A DNA stretch of 13,414 nucleotides from AG41 sp036522815. GTDB lineage: Bacteria > Gemmatimonadota > Gemmatimonadetes > Gemmatimonadales > GWC2-71-9. Both the position numbers and the translations under genes were made by a program. The stretch covers positions 1 to 13,414 of the forward strand of contig DATDFC010000194.1 of the NCBI GenBank assembly GCA_036522815.1. Direction: 5' to 3'. Below the pieces are notes generated by a model. That model was not told the origin of the DNA, did no database searches, and saw only the letters and a program-made list of their open reading frames with translations. Below are positions 6,878-13,414 of this stretch, piece by piece. Every line of letters begins with the position of its first letter. The first letter of the stretch is position 1.

Positions 6878-8087
6878 GGTCCCAGGCGGTCAGGGGTCCC
6901 GCCCCGGTGAGCGGATAGACCTTGATCCAGTGCGTCCGCACCTGGACCCGCACCGGATGGCCGCGGTAGTTGGCGATCAGCACGTTCGACGTGAGCGCGG
7001 GCATGTGACAATCGACGCACCGGCCCGCCAACGCCTGTCCGCGAGTCGGAAACAGGCCGCAGCTCTGCATGGTGTGGCAGGTCAGACACCGGCCCGAGAG
7101 CGCCACGACATCGCGCTGCTCGCGATGCACATCGTGGCACGTGGCGCAGGTCATCTGTGAGGAGCGAAAGCACCTACTCCGTTCCAGCAAGGCGACCTGG
7201 TTGCCGTGCACGTCGATCTCCGTCGTGTCCTGTCTGGTCCGCCAGTCGGACCGCTGCTCGAGGGGCTGCCCCGGCACGTAGGAGAACGCCGCCGTGCGGA
7301 GCGGCGTCGTCCCGCTGTGACACAGCGCGCATTGGTCCAGCAGTCGCGCGCGGGGCAGCCGCGCCGGGTTGATGATCGCGCGGGGGAGCAAGGGGCGCAG
7401 CCAGGAGCGCTCCCGTCTCACGTGCTCGCGGCCCGACCCGTGACACGTTTCGCAGCTGATGCCGAGGATCGCGCCGCTGGGCCGGTAGTGGTTGATGACC
7501 GAGGGCTCGGGCACGTGCTCGAACCAGGACGCGTGACACTCCAGGCAGCGCGGCGGGATCGGGCGCCCGAAGTTGGGACGGCCGTCCGGATACCCGGGGC
7601 TGTTCACCCACCCGATTCCCCTCCAATACGAGACCGGGAGTTGGTACAGCCGGTCTCCGTCGCCCCAATACAGATACGATTGGCCTTTGCGCGAGCCGGT
7701 CACGAAGGCGATGCGCTCGGAGTGGCTGGACGTGTCGGGGGCGCGCCCCATCACCGCGGTTTGATAGAAGCCCGTGTCGGTCGAGTCCATACGGAAGTGC
7801 AGCTCGGGATTCGAGGTGCGCAGCACGTTCTCGCCACGGCTGAAGCTGCCCAGGATGGACTGACGGGTCGGCGGGGTCGAGGTTAGATGGTGAGCGGTCT
7901 GCGCGAAGCTCGCCTGCGGCGCGTGACAGGAAACGCACGCCGTGTCGCCGGCGGCATTGTCGGCGCGCACTGCCTCCGTCCGATGCGGGATCGCCAGCAG
8001 GGCCGCCGCGATCGCGCCGGCGACGAGCAGCGAGACGGCGATGGTCGCGAGCAGCGGACCGGCCGAGCGGCGTGGTCCGCTCACCAC
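6870..8087 (-). CDS. Membrane-anchored seven-haem c-type cytochrome
   Basis: The 405-residue protein has an N-terminal hydrophobic helix at about 11-34 (PLLATIAVSLLVAGAIAAAL). No clear cleavage site follows, so it is probably a periplasm-facing anchored protein. Seven CXXCH haem-attachment motifs follow at C51, C181, C212, C253, C314, C334 and C357 (CVSCH, CLECH, CETCH, CALCH, CATCH, CLTCH, CVDCH). The stretch between haems 1 and 2 has G-S-R-K-G-Q-S-Y-L-Y and QLPVSYW. This recalls the N-terminal region of multihaem proteins that carry a c554-like haem core and often precede TPR domains. TPRs are absent here. It likely moves electrons in the periplasm, but donor and acceptor are unknown. Two in-frame GTG codons (8087, 8084) can start it. 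It begins 9 nt after the cysteine-repeat lipoprotein stop. Confidence 0.93.
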   Translation of the reverse strand: MVSGPRRSAGPLLATIAVSLLVAGAIAAALLAIPHRTEAVRADNAAGDTACVSCHAPQASFAQTAHHLTSTPPTRQSILGSFSRGENVLRTSNPELHFRMDSTDTGFYQTAVMGRAPDTSSHSERIAFVTGSRKGQSYLYWGDGDRLYQLPVSYWRGIGWVNSPGYPDGRPNFGRPIPPRCLECHASWFEHVPEPSVINHYRPSGAILGISCETCHGSGREHVRRERSWLRPLLPRAIINPARLPRARLLDQCALCHSGTTPLRTAAFSYVPGQPLEQRSDWRTRQDTTEIDVHGNQVALLERSRCFRSSQMTCATCHDVHREQRDVVALSGRCLTCHTMQSCGLFPTRGQALAGRCVDCHMPALTSNVLIANYRGHPVRVQVRTHWIKVYPLTGAGPLTAWDHE

Positions 8088-8096
8088 GCCCGCCGC

Positions 8097-9287
8097 CTAC
8101 CCCTCACGACTCGCCGTGAGTCGCGCGCCGTAGCGGCACGCGCCGCGGTACGCTGCCGCGACCTCGGCGCACGCTACTTCCCGGCCCCGCTGGTCGCCGT
8201 GCAACGTCGCGATCTCTTCGCCCACGGCCTCGTAACACTTGAGGCGGTTGGTCGCTCCCGTCAAGGCACGGCAGTACGCGATGCCGTCGTCGGCCCGGGC
8301 GGTCAGATCGATGAAGTTCTTCACCACACCGACATGACACCACGCCTGATACTGCGCGCGGGCGAGGCCGCACATGCGGATCGCCTCCTGGTGGTCCTGG
8401 TGCGAGTAGGCGCTGACCTCGCGGCCGAGACCCTGGAAGCAAACCGGCTCGAGTCCGGGCGGCGCGTCGAGGCAGTGTCGCGCCGTCGCCGCCATGTCGC
8501 CGTGAGTGAAGTACAGCATCACCGACGTCTGCATGTTGTAGCAGGCCATGAGATAGCGCCGGGCTACGATCGAGCAGGGGTACTGCAGGTCGCCGGGATC
8601 GAGCGCCTTGAAGGGCGCCGCCGAGGGGTGGGGATGCATCACATGCCCGGCCTGGTGCGGCGTGGTCGCGTTCACGACGTTCTCCATGAAGGCGCCCCCG
8701 TAGCACGATTCGCGGTCCCAGGCCGCGCCGAGCAGGTCGCAGCCGGCGAGCGCGCGCGGCAGGTTGTGATCGTAGAACATGGTGAGCCCGTGTCCGGCGC
8801 CGTGCACGCACTGGAACCGCAACCACTGATCTGCAACGTACGGCCCGCACAGCGCGTTCACGCCGGCGGCGTCGACCGCGCGGGCCCGCTCGAAGTACGC
8901 CTGGATCACGCCGTGATAGCAGCCGGACTGAAAGATCTCGGTGCAACCGGTGAAGGCCCGGCGAATGTCGGCACCGCGCCCGGCCGCCATACCGATGGCG
9001 TGCGCGTAGACGTGGCCGTCGACGCGGACCCGGGCGTCACGCCCGCCGAGCACGCGCAAGGTCCCCATCGCCGTGCGCACGCCCTGCGACGCGACGATGG
9101 GGACCAGGACGCCGTCGTAGCAATCCACCTGCGCATCACCGGACTGGCCACGGCAGCGGACGAGGGCGGAGTCGGCCAGCGCCAGCGAATCCGCCACGGC
9201 CGGGCCGCCCGAGGCGGACGGTTTGTGGCACGCGACGAGGGCGAGCCAGACGAGGCCGAGGGCGCGAGCGGCGCGGCGTGCCGTCAT
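8097..9287 (-). CDS. Lipoprotein with nine paired-cysteine ~34-residue repeats
   Basis: I do not recognise a named family. The ATG at 9287 gives a textbook lipoprotein signal peptide ending in LVAC (C20). The frame extends 20 codons further upstream, but only by running into the preceding gene. All other 18 cysteines fall in nine pairs: 45/56, 115/123, 147/160, 183/195, 238/249, 272/283, 306/317, 339/351 and 373/384. The second cysteine of most pairs is followed by an aromatic or His residue and often Gly (CYHG, CVHG, CYGG, CFQG, CHVG). Spacing of second cysteines is 33-37 residues for most, 67 (about two units) once and 54 (one insertion) once. This predicts an alpha-hairpin solenoid of TPR/Sel1 length stapled by disulfides. 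Clustered His residues (H125, H162, H166, H211, H215, H218, H220) could bind metal or haem. There is no CXXCH. It lies directly before the cytochrome gene (9 nt), so the two may act together. Confidence 0.88.
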   Translation of the reverse strand: MTARRAARALGLVWLALVACHKPSASGGPAVADSLALADSALVRCRGQSGDAQVDCYDGVLVPIVASQGVRTAMGTLRVLGGRDARVRVDGHVYAHAIGMAAGRGADIRRAFTGCTEIFQSGCYHGVIQAYFERARAVDAAGVNALCGPYVADQWLRFQCVHGAGHGLTMFYDHNLPRALAGCDLLGAAWDRESCYGGAFMENVVNATTPHQAGHVMHPHPSAAPFKALDPGDLQYPCSIVARRYLMACYNMQTSVMLYFTHGDMAATARHCLDAPPGLEPVCFQGLGREVSAYSHQDHQEAIRMCGLARAQYQAWCHVGVVKNFIDLTARADDGIAYCRALTGATNRLKCYEAVGEEIATLHGDQRGREVACAEVAAAYRGACRYGARLTASREG

Positions 9288-9294
9288 GCGTGCA

Positions 9295-10317
9295 TTAGGG
9301 AAGCGTGAGAATAAAGATCCCGTGGCCCACACCCGCCGGCTCGTCATTGCGCGCCGACTGGAACGCCATGCGCTTGCCGTCGCTCGACACCACGGGGTTC
9401 GACGCCTTGTAGCCCTCGTAGTCTCCCCAATGCGTGAGGCGGATGAAGTCGGTGCTGTTGGGCGCCAGCTTCAGCTTCCAGAGGTCGATGTAGCGCGAGT
9501 TCTGGCGGTCCGGACCTTGCTCGCGGCTCGACTCGACGAGCGTCCACGCCCCGTCGGGCGAGATCCCCTCCACTTCGTTGTACTCATCGGGCAGCTTGCG
9601 ATACGTCGTCAATTTGCCGGTGGCGAGATCGACGCCCATCACGTCGGCATAGCTCGCGCGGTAGCAGGTGTAGATGAGCTCGGCGTCATCGTGGCGGAAG
9701 TCTTGGGCTTCGAGCGTACACTCGGGGGCGTGGGCCCGGAGCACTTCCTTCTTGTTGGCCAGCGCGGGCACGCCGTCCGTGTAGACGATATCCGCCGTAT
9801 ACATGACGGATTCCCCCTCCTGGAGCAGGTCGGGATACTGGGCGCGCGTGTTGGACCACGCGATCTTCATGCGCTGGCGCGAGATGGCCACGCCCTCCGA
9901 GATCTTGTGCCCGAGCGGTGTGGGCGGCGCGGCGGCGCCGGCTTTGAGCACCCACATCTCCTGGTCGCGCGCGCGGGTGGTCCGGACGTCGGTGAAGGTT
10001 CGCGCGCCAATGAGGAAGAAATCGCCGTTGGGCAGGTACTGCACGCGCAGGAACCCGGCGTGGGCGAAGTGGCCGGTGAGCAGGCGGATCGTTCTGGTGG
10101 CGAGGTCGATCTCGAAGGCGTCGCCGAAGCTCTTGGACATGAACGCGACGCGTTTGTCGTCGGGCGACCAGGAAGGACGCTCGCCGAAGGCGGTGAGCTG
10201 GACGATGTTCGACGGCAGCTGCGACTCGGGATTACCGGCCCGCTTGGACTGCGCGCCGACGGAGGCGGGGAGCGCGGCCAGCAGCGCGGCCGCGGACAGG
10301 GCGCAGCACAGCGACAC
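9295..10317 (-). CDS. Secreted PD40/TolB-like beta-propeller protein
   Basis: After a signal peptide (hydrophobic core ALSAAALLAALPAS, likely cleavage after VGA) come about six propeller repeats, for example RPSWSPDDKRVAFMS, ISPDGAWTLVES and VSSDGKRMAFQSAR. The last strand, FILTL, ends the protein, as expected for a closed single propeller of about 320 residues. Such domains bind proteins, peptides or sugars. No catalytic residues are evident. Start choice is uncertain. GTG at 10317 lies 5 nt past the vWA stop. CTG at 10326 overlaps that stop (CTGA) and would give MKTVSL, a better signal-peptide n-region because it adds a lysine. Longer upstream starts would lie deep inside the vWA gene and read as non-signal sequence. 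The cysteine-repeat lipoprotein follows after 7 nt. Confidence 0.88.
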   Translation of the reverse strand: MSLCCALSAAALLAALPASVGAQSKRAGNPESQLPSNIVQLTAFGERPSWSPDDKRVAFMSKSFGDAFEIDLATRTIRLLTGHFAHAGFLRVQYLPNGDFFLIGARTFTDVRTTRARDQEMWVLKAGAAAPPTPLGHKISEGVAISRQRMKIAWSNTRAQYPDLLQEGESVMYTADIVYTDGVPALANKKEVLRAHAPECTLEAQDFRHDDAELIYTCYRASYADVMGVDLATGKLTTYRKLPDEYNEVEGISPDGAWTLVESSREQGPDRQNSRYIDLWKLKLAPNSTDFIRLTHWGDYEGYKASNPVVSSDGKRMAFQSARNDEPAGVGHGIFILTLP

Positions 10318-10322
10318 AGTCT

Positions 10323-11621
10323 TCAGGACACCCGCCGCGTCTTCCTTCTCATGAAATCCATCAGGATGAACTGCCCGAGGGTCATCGTGTTGGTGAAGTA
10401 CGCCTTGCCCCGGCAGATCGCCGAGACCTTCTTCACGAACTCGACCAGGCTGCGATCGCGCGCCAGCATGAACGTGTTGATCAGGATCCCCGAGCGCCGG
10501 CACAGCGCCACCTCGCGGTAGGTGGCCTGCAGGATCTGGGGGTCGAGCCCCATCGAGTTGACGTAGATGCGCCCGTCGGGGAGTGTCAGCGCCGAGGGCT
10601 TGCCGTCGGTGATCATGATGATCTGCCGCATGTCTTTTCGCTGGGACATGAGCATGCGGCGCGACAGCTTCAATCCTTCCGCGGTGTTGGTGTGGTACGG
10701 CCCGACCTGGGCGCGCGCCAGCTGCGCGAGGGGGATTTCCTCCGCGGTGTCGTGGAACAGCACCACGCGCAGCGTGTCGCCGGGGAATTGCGTGCGGATC
10801 AAATGGGTGAGCGCCAGGGCGACTTTCTTGGCCGGGGTGAACCGGTCTTCGCCGTACAGGATCATCGAGTGCGAGCAGTCGAGCATCAGCACGGTGGCCG
10901 ACGACGAACGGTACTCGGCCTGATGCACCATGAGGTCGTCGTACTCGAGGTTGATCGGCACGCCCAAGCCCTCGCGCTGCAGCGCGTTGGTGAGCGTGGC
11001 GTTCACGTCGAGGTTGAGCGTGTCGCCGTACTCGTACGGCTTACTCACCGCTTCGGCCTCCACGCCGGTCGCGAGGTGCTCCGTTTCATGGGCTCCGAAG
11101 CTCGACTTGCCGATGCTCCCGAGCAGGTGCTTCAGGGTCCGGTAGCCGAGGAAGTCGATCCCCTTTTCGGTGAGGTTGAACTGCACCTGCTGGGCGGCTT
11201 CCTTGGCCATTCCCCCCGGGCCGAACAGCGGCTGCTGGCCCGACGGCACCTTGGGCGCCTCGGTGACGTTCAAGTACCCCTCGTCGATCAGCTTCTGGAC
11301 GATCTTGTCGAGCAGCTCAGAGAGCTGGCGCTCGAGATCGGCGTCGCGGGCCGCGTCGCCGGTGGACTCGCCGCGCAGCAGCTTGAGCATCTCGGGCGTC
11401 AGCTGCCCCGAGTCCATGAGCGCCTGGAGGATCGCCTGCCGCAGCGCGTCGAGCGAGCGGTCGGACTCGTCCTCGCCGAACTCCCCCCAGAACGGATGCG
11501 AGTAGGCGCCTCCGGCGAAGCCCGACTGTAGCAGGAAATCGGCCAGCTGATCGAGCAGCGCCTGGAGATTCAGCGTGTCGGCCAGCTCGGGCAGGTAGCG
11601 TGTGTACGTCGTGTATTTCAT
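10323..11621 (-). CDS. Cytoplasmic vWA-domain protein
   Basis: The 432-residue product has no signal peptide. Residues 1-200 are mostly helical and charged, with segments such as LERQLSELLDKIVQKLIDEGYL. From about 242 a von Willebrand A domain follows with a complete MIDAS: D248-C-S250-H-S252, threonines 311/313 in HTNT, and D339 in MITDGKPSA. It ends in a basic tail (MRRKTRRVS). Proteins of this layout commonly work with a MoxR or magnesium-chelatase-like AAA+ ATPase encoded alongside, but none is present in this window. The ATG at 11621 is chosen because MKYTTYTRYLPELADTL begins the conserved helical part and earlier in-frame starts lie in the divergent promoter region. No clear Shine-Dalgarno is seen. 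A TATTAC 5 nt before the ATG could mean a leaderless transcript. It is the first gene of the minus-strand unit. Confidence 0.9.
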   Translation of the reverse strand: MKYTTYTRYLPELADTLNLQALLDQLADFLLQSGFAGGAYSHPFWGEFGEDESDRSLDALRQAILQALMDSGQLTPEMLKLLRGESTGDAARDADLERQLSELLDKIVQKLIDEGYLNVTEAPKVPSGQQPLFGPGGMAKEAAQQVQFNLTEKGIDFLGYRTLKHLLGSIGKSSFGAHETEHLATGVEAEAVSKPYEYGDTLNLDVNATLTNALQREGLGVPINLEYDDLMVHQAEYRSSSATVLMLDCSHSMILYGEDRFTPAKKVALALTHLIRTQFPGDTLRVVLFHDTAEEIPLAQLARAQVGPYHTNTAEGLKLSRRMLMSQRKDMRQIIMITDGKPSALTLPDGRIYVNSMGLDPQILQATYREVALCRRSGILINTFMLARDRSLVEFVKKVSAICRGKAYFTNTMTLGQFILMDFMRRKTRRVS

Positions 11622-11669
11622 CGGCGGTAATACCAATCTAGCGCTGGAAGGGGCGGCGACGAGCGCCAA

Positions 11670-11698
11670 TTGACTTTCGGGTTTTGTTCGGGTATGGT
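11670..11698 (+). promoter_or_regulatory. Sigma70-type promoter for the radical-SAM gene
   Basis: TTGACT (11670-11675) matches the -35 consensus at five of six positions. It is followed by exactly 17 nt and TATGGT (11693-11698), four of six for -10. Transcription would begin near 11705, giving a leader of about 20 nt with a Shine-Dalgarno at 11717. The promoter lies in the 105-nt gap between divergent genes. I see no comparably good minus-strand promoter there. Confidence 0.7.
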
Positions 11699-11716
11699 GC
11701 GGCGATCACCTTTGCC

Positions 11717-11720
11717 GGAG
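11717..11720 (+). promoter_or_regulatory. Ribosome binding site GGAG
   Basis: GGAG lies 6 nt before the ATG at 11727. With the promoter just upstream it fixes this ATG as the start of the radical-SAM gene. In-frame ATGs at 11670 and 11694 would sit on the promoter elements themselves and are rejected. Confidence 0.7.
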
Positions 11721-11726
11721 CGCCCG

Positions 11727-13001
11727 ATGCGCGTGCCCACGGACCTCGACAGCCGTCTGAAGCTCCTCATGGATCTCGCCGTCGACGACCATGACGGCCC
11801 GCCCCAGCGCCGTCCGCCCCGGCTGCGCCATATGGGTGAGGGTGGAGCCCTCCGGCCCTTCAACTTGAGGGACGTACGGCTTGGCTCGAGCAACGCCCAT
11901 ACGTCACTGCTACGCGTCCTGATGACGAACGCCTGCAGCTTCAATTGCCATTACTGCCCCATGCGGCGGGATCGCGAGATGCCGCGGACTCTCCTCAAGC
12001 CGGGGGAGCTGGTGCGGGTGTTTCTCGCCGCGCATCGCCGCGGCTGGTGCGACGGGCTGTTCGTTACCACGGGGATCCCGGGGCGTCCGGCGAACGTGAT
12101 GGACGATCTGATCCAGGTGCTCGAGCTGCTGCGGTTGAAGCATGGGTTCCGTGGCTACATCCACGTCAAGGCCATCCCCGGGGCTGAGCAAGCGCAACTC
12201 GAGCACCTGACACAGCTCGCGAGTCGCGTCTCCCTCAACCTCGAGACGCCCTGCGGTCAGACGCTCGCCCAGATCGCTCCGGAAAAGAGGTTCGACACCT
12301 CACTGGCGAGCCTCGAGCACATCCGGTCGCGCGTGCGCCGCGCATGGGACGAGGAGGCCGACGGGAAACCGCGCGACGCACTGCGACCCAACGGGGCGGC
12401 CGGGATGACGACGCAGTTCATCGTCGGTGCCACGCCCGACAGCGACCGCGCCATCCTCGGCCGTGTCACCGAGCTGTACGCGCGGCGGGGAGTTCACCAC
12501 ACGCACTTCAGCGCCTTCCGGCCGATCCGGGATACGCCGCTCGAAGCAGCGCCCGAGACGCCGGTCGTGCGTGAGCGGCGGCTGTACCAGGCCGATTACT
12601 TGCTCCGTCGGTACGGCTTCGCGTCGGGCGACGTGGTGTTCGACGCCGAGGGGAACTTGCCGCTGGGCCTCGATCCCAAGGTGGCAGCGGCGCTCGCGCA
12701 TCCGGAACGGTTTCCAGTCGACGTGCGGACGGCGTCGCGCGAGGAGCTGGTGCGCGTCCCGGGCATCGGGCCGGCGACCGCGCGCCGGATCGTCGCCGAG
12801 CGGATCGGGACGGTGCTCCGCGACCTCGCGGACTTGCGCCGCCTGGGCGTCGTGACCACGCGGGCGGCCGGGTTCCTCACGATTGACGGACGGCGTTGCG
12901 CCGACGTCCGCTGGGCCGAGCAAATGAAGTTCTGGGGCCCCGACGCAGACGTGGGGCGGTATCACGCGGTGTATGAGGTGAGCCCGGGGACGTTCCGATG
13001 A
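11727..13001 (+). CDS. Putative DNA modification/repair radical-SAM protein with helix-hairpin-helix tail
   Basis: The 424-residue product has the radical-SAM [4Fe-4S] motif C70-S-F-N-C74-H-Y-C77 after a beta strand (LLRVLMTNA). Downstream are the barrel features expected of the family: VTTGIPGRP, GYIHVKAIPG, and VSLNLETP, then TTQFIVGA and HFSAFRPIRDTP. Residues 334-377 form a helix-hairpin-helix DNA-binding unit (LVRVPGIGPATARRIVAER). This layout matches the radical-SAM family that is usually encoded beside a uracil-DNA-glycosylase-like partner (the rSAM-linked UDG group, TIGR03916). The reaction is not established, and a role in DNA modification or repair is inferred from that pairing. The partner is not visible here. 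The TGA overlaps an ATG that opens only a 22-codon frame. The gene is transcribed divergently from the vWA operon. Confidence 0.9.
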   Translation: MRVPTDLDSRLKLLMDLAVDDHDGPPQRRPPRLRHMGEGGALRPFNLRDVRLGSSNAHTSLLRVLMTNACSFNCHYCPMRRDREMPRTLLKPGELVRVFLAAHRRGWCDGLFVTTGIPGRPANVMDDLIQVLELLRLKHGFRGYIHVKAIPGAEQAQLEHLTQLASRVSLNLETPCGQTLAQIAPEKRFDTSLASLEHIRSRVRRAWDEEADGKPRDALRPNGAAGMTTQFIVGATPDSDRAILGRVTELYARRGVHHTHFSAFRPIRDTPLEAAPETPVVRERRLYQADYLLRRYGFASGDVVFDAEGNLPLGLDPKVAAALAHPERFPVDVRTASREELVRVPGIGPATARRIVAERIGTVLRDLADLRRLGVVTTRAAGFLTIDGRRCADVRWAEQMKFWGPDADVGRYHAVYEVSPGTFR

Positions 13002-13008
13002 CGTGCGG

Positions 13009-13244
13009 CTATCGAGCGATCCGCGCGCCCCGCTCGATCAACAACTCCCGCAGCACCGACCGGTGACACCGGGTTTCGGCTTCGCAGTAGCAGCCCACGG
13101 AGAAGTCCGCCTGGGCGGAGAGCGCCGCGAGCAGGGTAAGGAGCCGTCGAGCCGCCGGCAGGCGCGGCCCACCGCTGCGGTGTGAGGGGCGCGGCCATCA
13201 CCACGCGCCCGCGGCGTCCCGAGTCGCACGATCCGGACCGCCAT
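13009..13244 (-). pseudogene. Decayed DUF488-family gene
   Basis: The ATG at 13244, with GGGAG (13257-13253) 8 nt before it, opens MAVRIVRLGTPRARGDG, the characteristic beginning of short DUF488 proteins (YeaO-like). After about 17 codons the similarity is lost. The family's C-terminus appears in another reading frame from about 13155 down to TAG at 13009-13011: RRLLTLLAALS, then FSVGCYCEAETRCHRSVL and ERGA. Intact members are about 115-120 residues. Here only about 65 family-like codons remain in 236 nt, so roughly 50 central codons are deleted and the frame is shifted. The cysteine motif C-Y-C...C-H-R survives. A GATAAT at 13270-13265 could be an old -10 element. The function of DUF488 proteins is not well defined. 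No intact product can be made. Confidence 0.8.
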
Positions 13245-13293
13245 TGCATTCGCTCCCTACCCGAATTATCCGGCCGCGGCGAGCTTTCCCGCA

Positions 13294-13414
13294 ATGGACG
13301 GAGCTGCGCGCACGTTCCGGATCGGGGCGCTCGCCCACCGCAACTTCCGTCTCTTCTTCTACGGGCAAGGCGTTTCGCTCATCGGCACCTGGATGCAGTC
13401 GGTGGCGCTCGGCT
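13294..13414 (+). CDS. MFS transporter, N-terminal part
   Basis: The first 40 codons of a gene that leaves the window on the right are visible. After a short n-region (MDGAARTFRIGALAHR) comes NFRLFFYGQGVSLIGTWMQS, the first transmembrane helix typical of the MFS_3/EntS-like branch of the major facilitator superfamily (PF05977), whose members export siderophores or drugs or have unknown cargo. Only about one helix is present, so the cargo cannot be guessed. The ATG at 13294 fits the family start. The ribosome site is weak, with a GAG about 10 nt upstream. It lies 49 nt from the start of the broken DUF488 gene and is divergent from it. Confidence 0.8.
   Translation, partial: MDGAARTFRIGALAHRNFRLFFYGQGVSLIGTWMQSVALG

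Noticed and set aside
6771..6880. Integron attC recombination site
   Set aside because: The GTTRRRY and RYYYAAC motifs occur in the wrong relative order, and no partner core lies at the expected 55-140 nt spacing on either strand.
7887..10521. Long plus-strand frames opposite the cytochrome, Cys-repeat and propeller genes
   Set aside because: They overlap each other and lack recognisable domains, while the minus strand gives coherent signal peptides, haem motifs and repeats.
12998..13066. A 22-codon plus-strand frame with ATGA overlap to the radical-SAM stop
   Set aside because: It is too short, is unlike any known partner protein, and lies opposite the surviving DUF488 C-terminus, so the overlap is probably chance.
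12962..13294. A 110-codon minus-strand frame across the DUF488 region
   Set aside because: Its residues match no family, whereas the two other minus-strand frames give the ends of DUF488. It also runs into the end of the radical-SAM gene.
1..13414. CRISPR arrays, rRNA, tRNA, transposases or integrases
   Set aside because: I found no regularly spaced repeats, no RNA-gene-like folds and no recombinase motifs. The only direct repeat pair seen is the rtcB-start duplication.

Overview
The window is a very GC-rich, gene-dense bacterial chromosome segment. Almost every gene shows strong third-position G/C bias, and several starts are GTG. Long lipoproteins built from bacterial Ig-like modules, secreted beta-propellers and a multihaem cytochrome with a seven-CXXCH pattern are typical of Gemmatimonadota-like soil or sediment bacteria. 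That placement is an inference from gene style: no rRNA or other marker gene is present.

Layout. At the left edge is the 3' end of a plus-strand phosphotransferase-fold gene (1-461). A short convergent gap with a small hairpin follows. From 11621 down to 571 runs a nearly gapless minus-strand series. In transcription order it is: a cytoplasmic vWA protein; a secreted six-bladed-propeller-like protein; a cysteine-paired repeat lipoprotein; a membrane-anchored seven-haem cytochrome; a 73-codon chimeric frame whose first 21 codons copy the start of rtcB; an Ig-plus-propeller lipoprotein; an 1085-residue Ig-module lipoprotein; and rtcB. Except for the 129-nt gap before rtcB, the joints are overlaps of 3 to 8 nt or gaps of under 10 nt, so a single polycistronic unit is likely. 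From 11727 a plus-strand radical-SAM gene with a helix-hairpin-helix tail is read from a well-formed sigma70-type promoter. It is followed by a broken DUF488 gene on the minus strand (13009-13244) and the first 40 codons of an MFS transporter.

How the genes may work together. Five consecutive products of the minus-strand unit carry export or lipidation signals, and one is a periplasm-facing cytochrome, so the unit looks like an envelope-associated module in which electron transfer and protein display are combined. The vWA protein and RtcB are cytoplasmic and may simply share the transcript. No known named system matches this gene set as far as I can tell by reading.

The most notable observations are three. 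The cysteine-repeat lipoprotein has all 18 of its non-lipobox cysteines in nine pairs, with a ~34-residue period. A 57-bp direct repeat of the rtcB 5' end flanks the two Ig lipoprotein genes. The DUF488 gene is decayed and sits where the usual partner of the DNA-repair radical-SAM gene might be expected.
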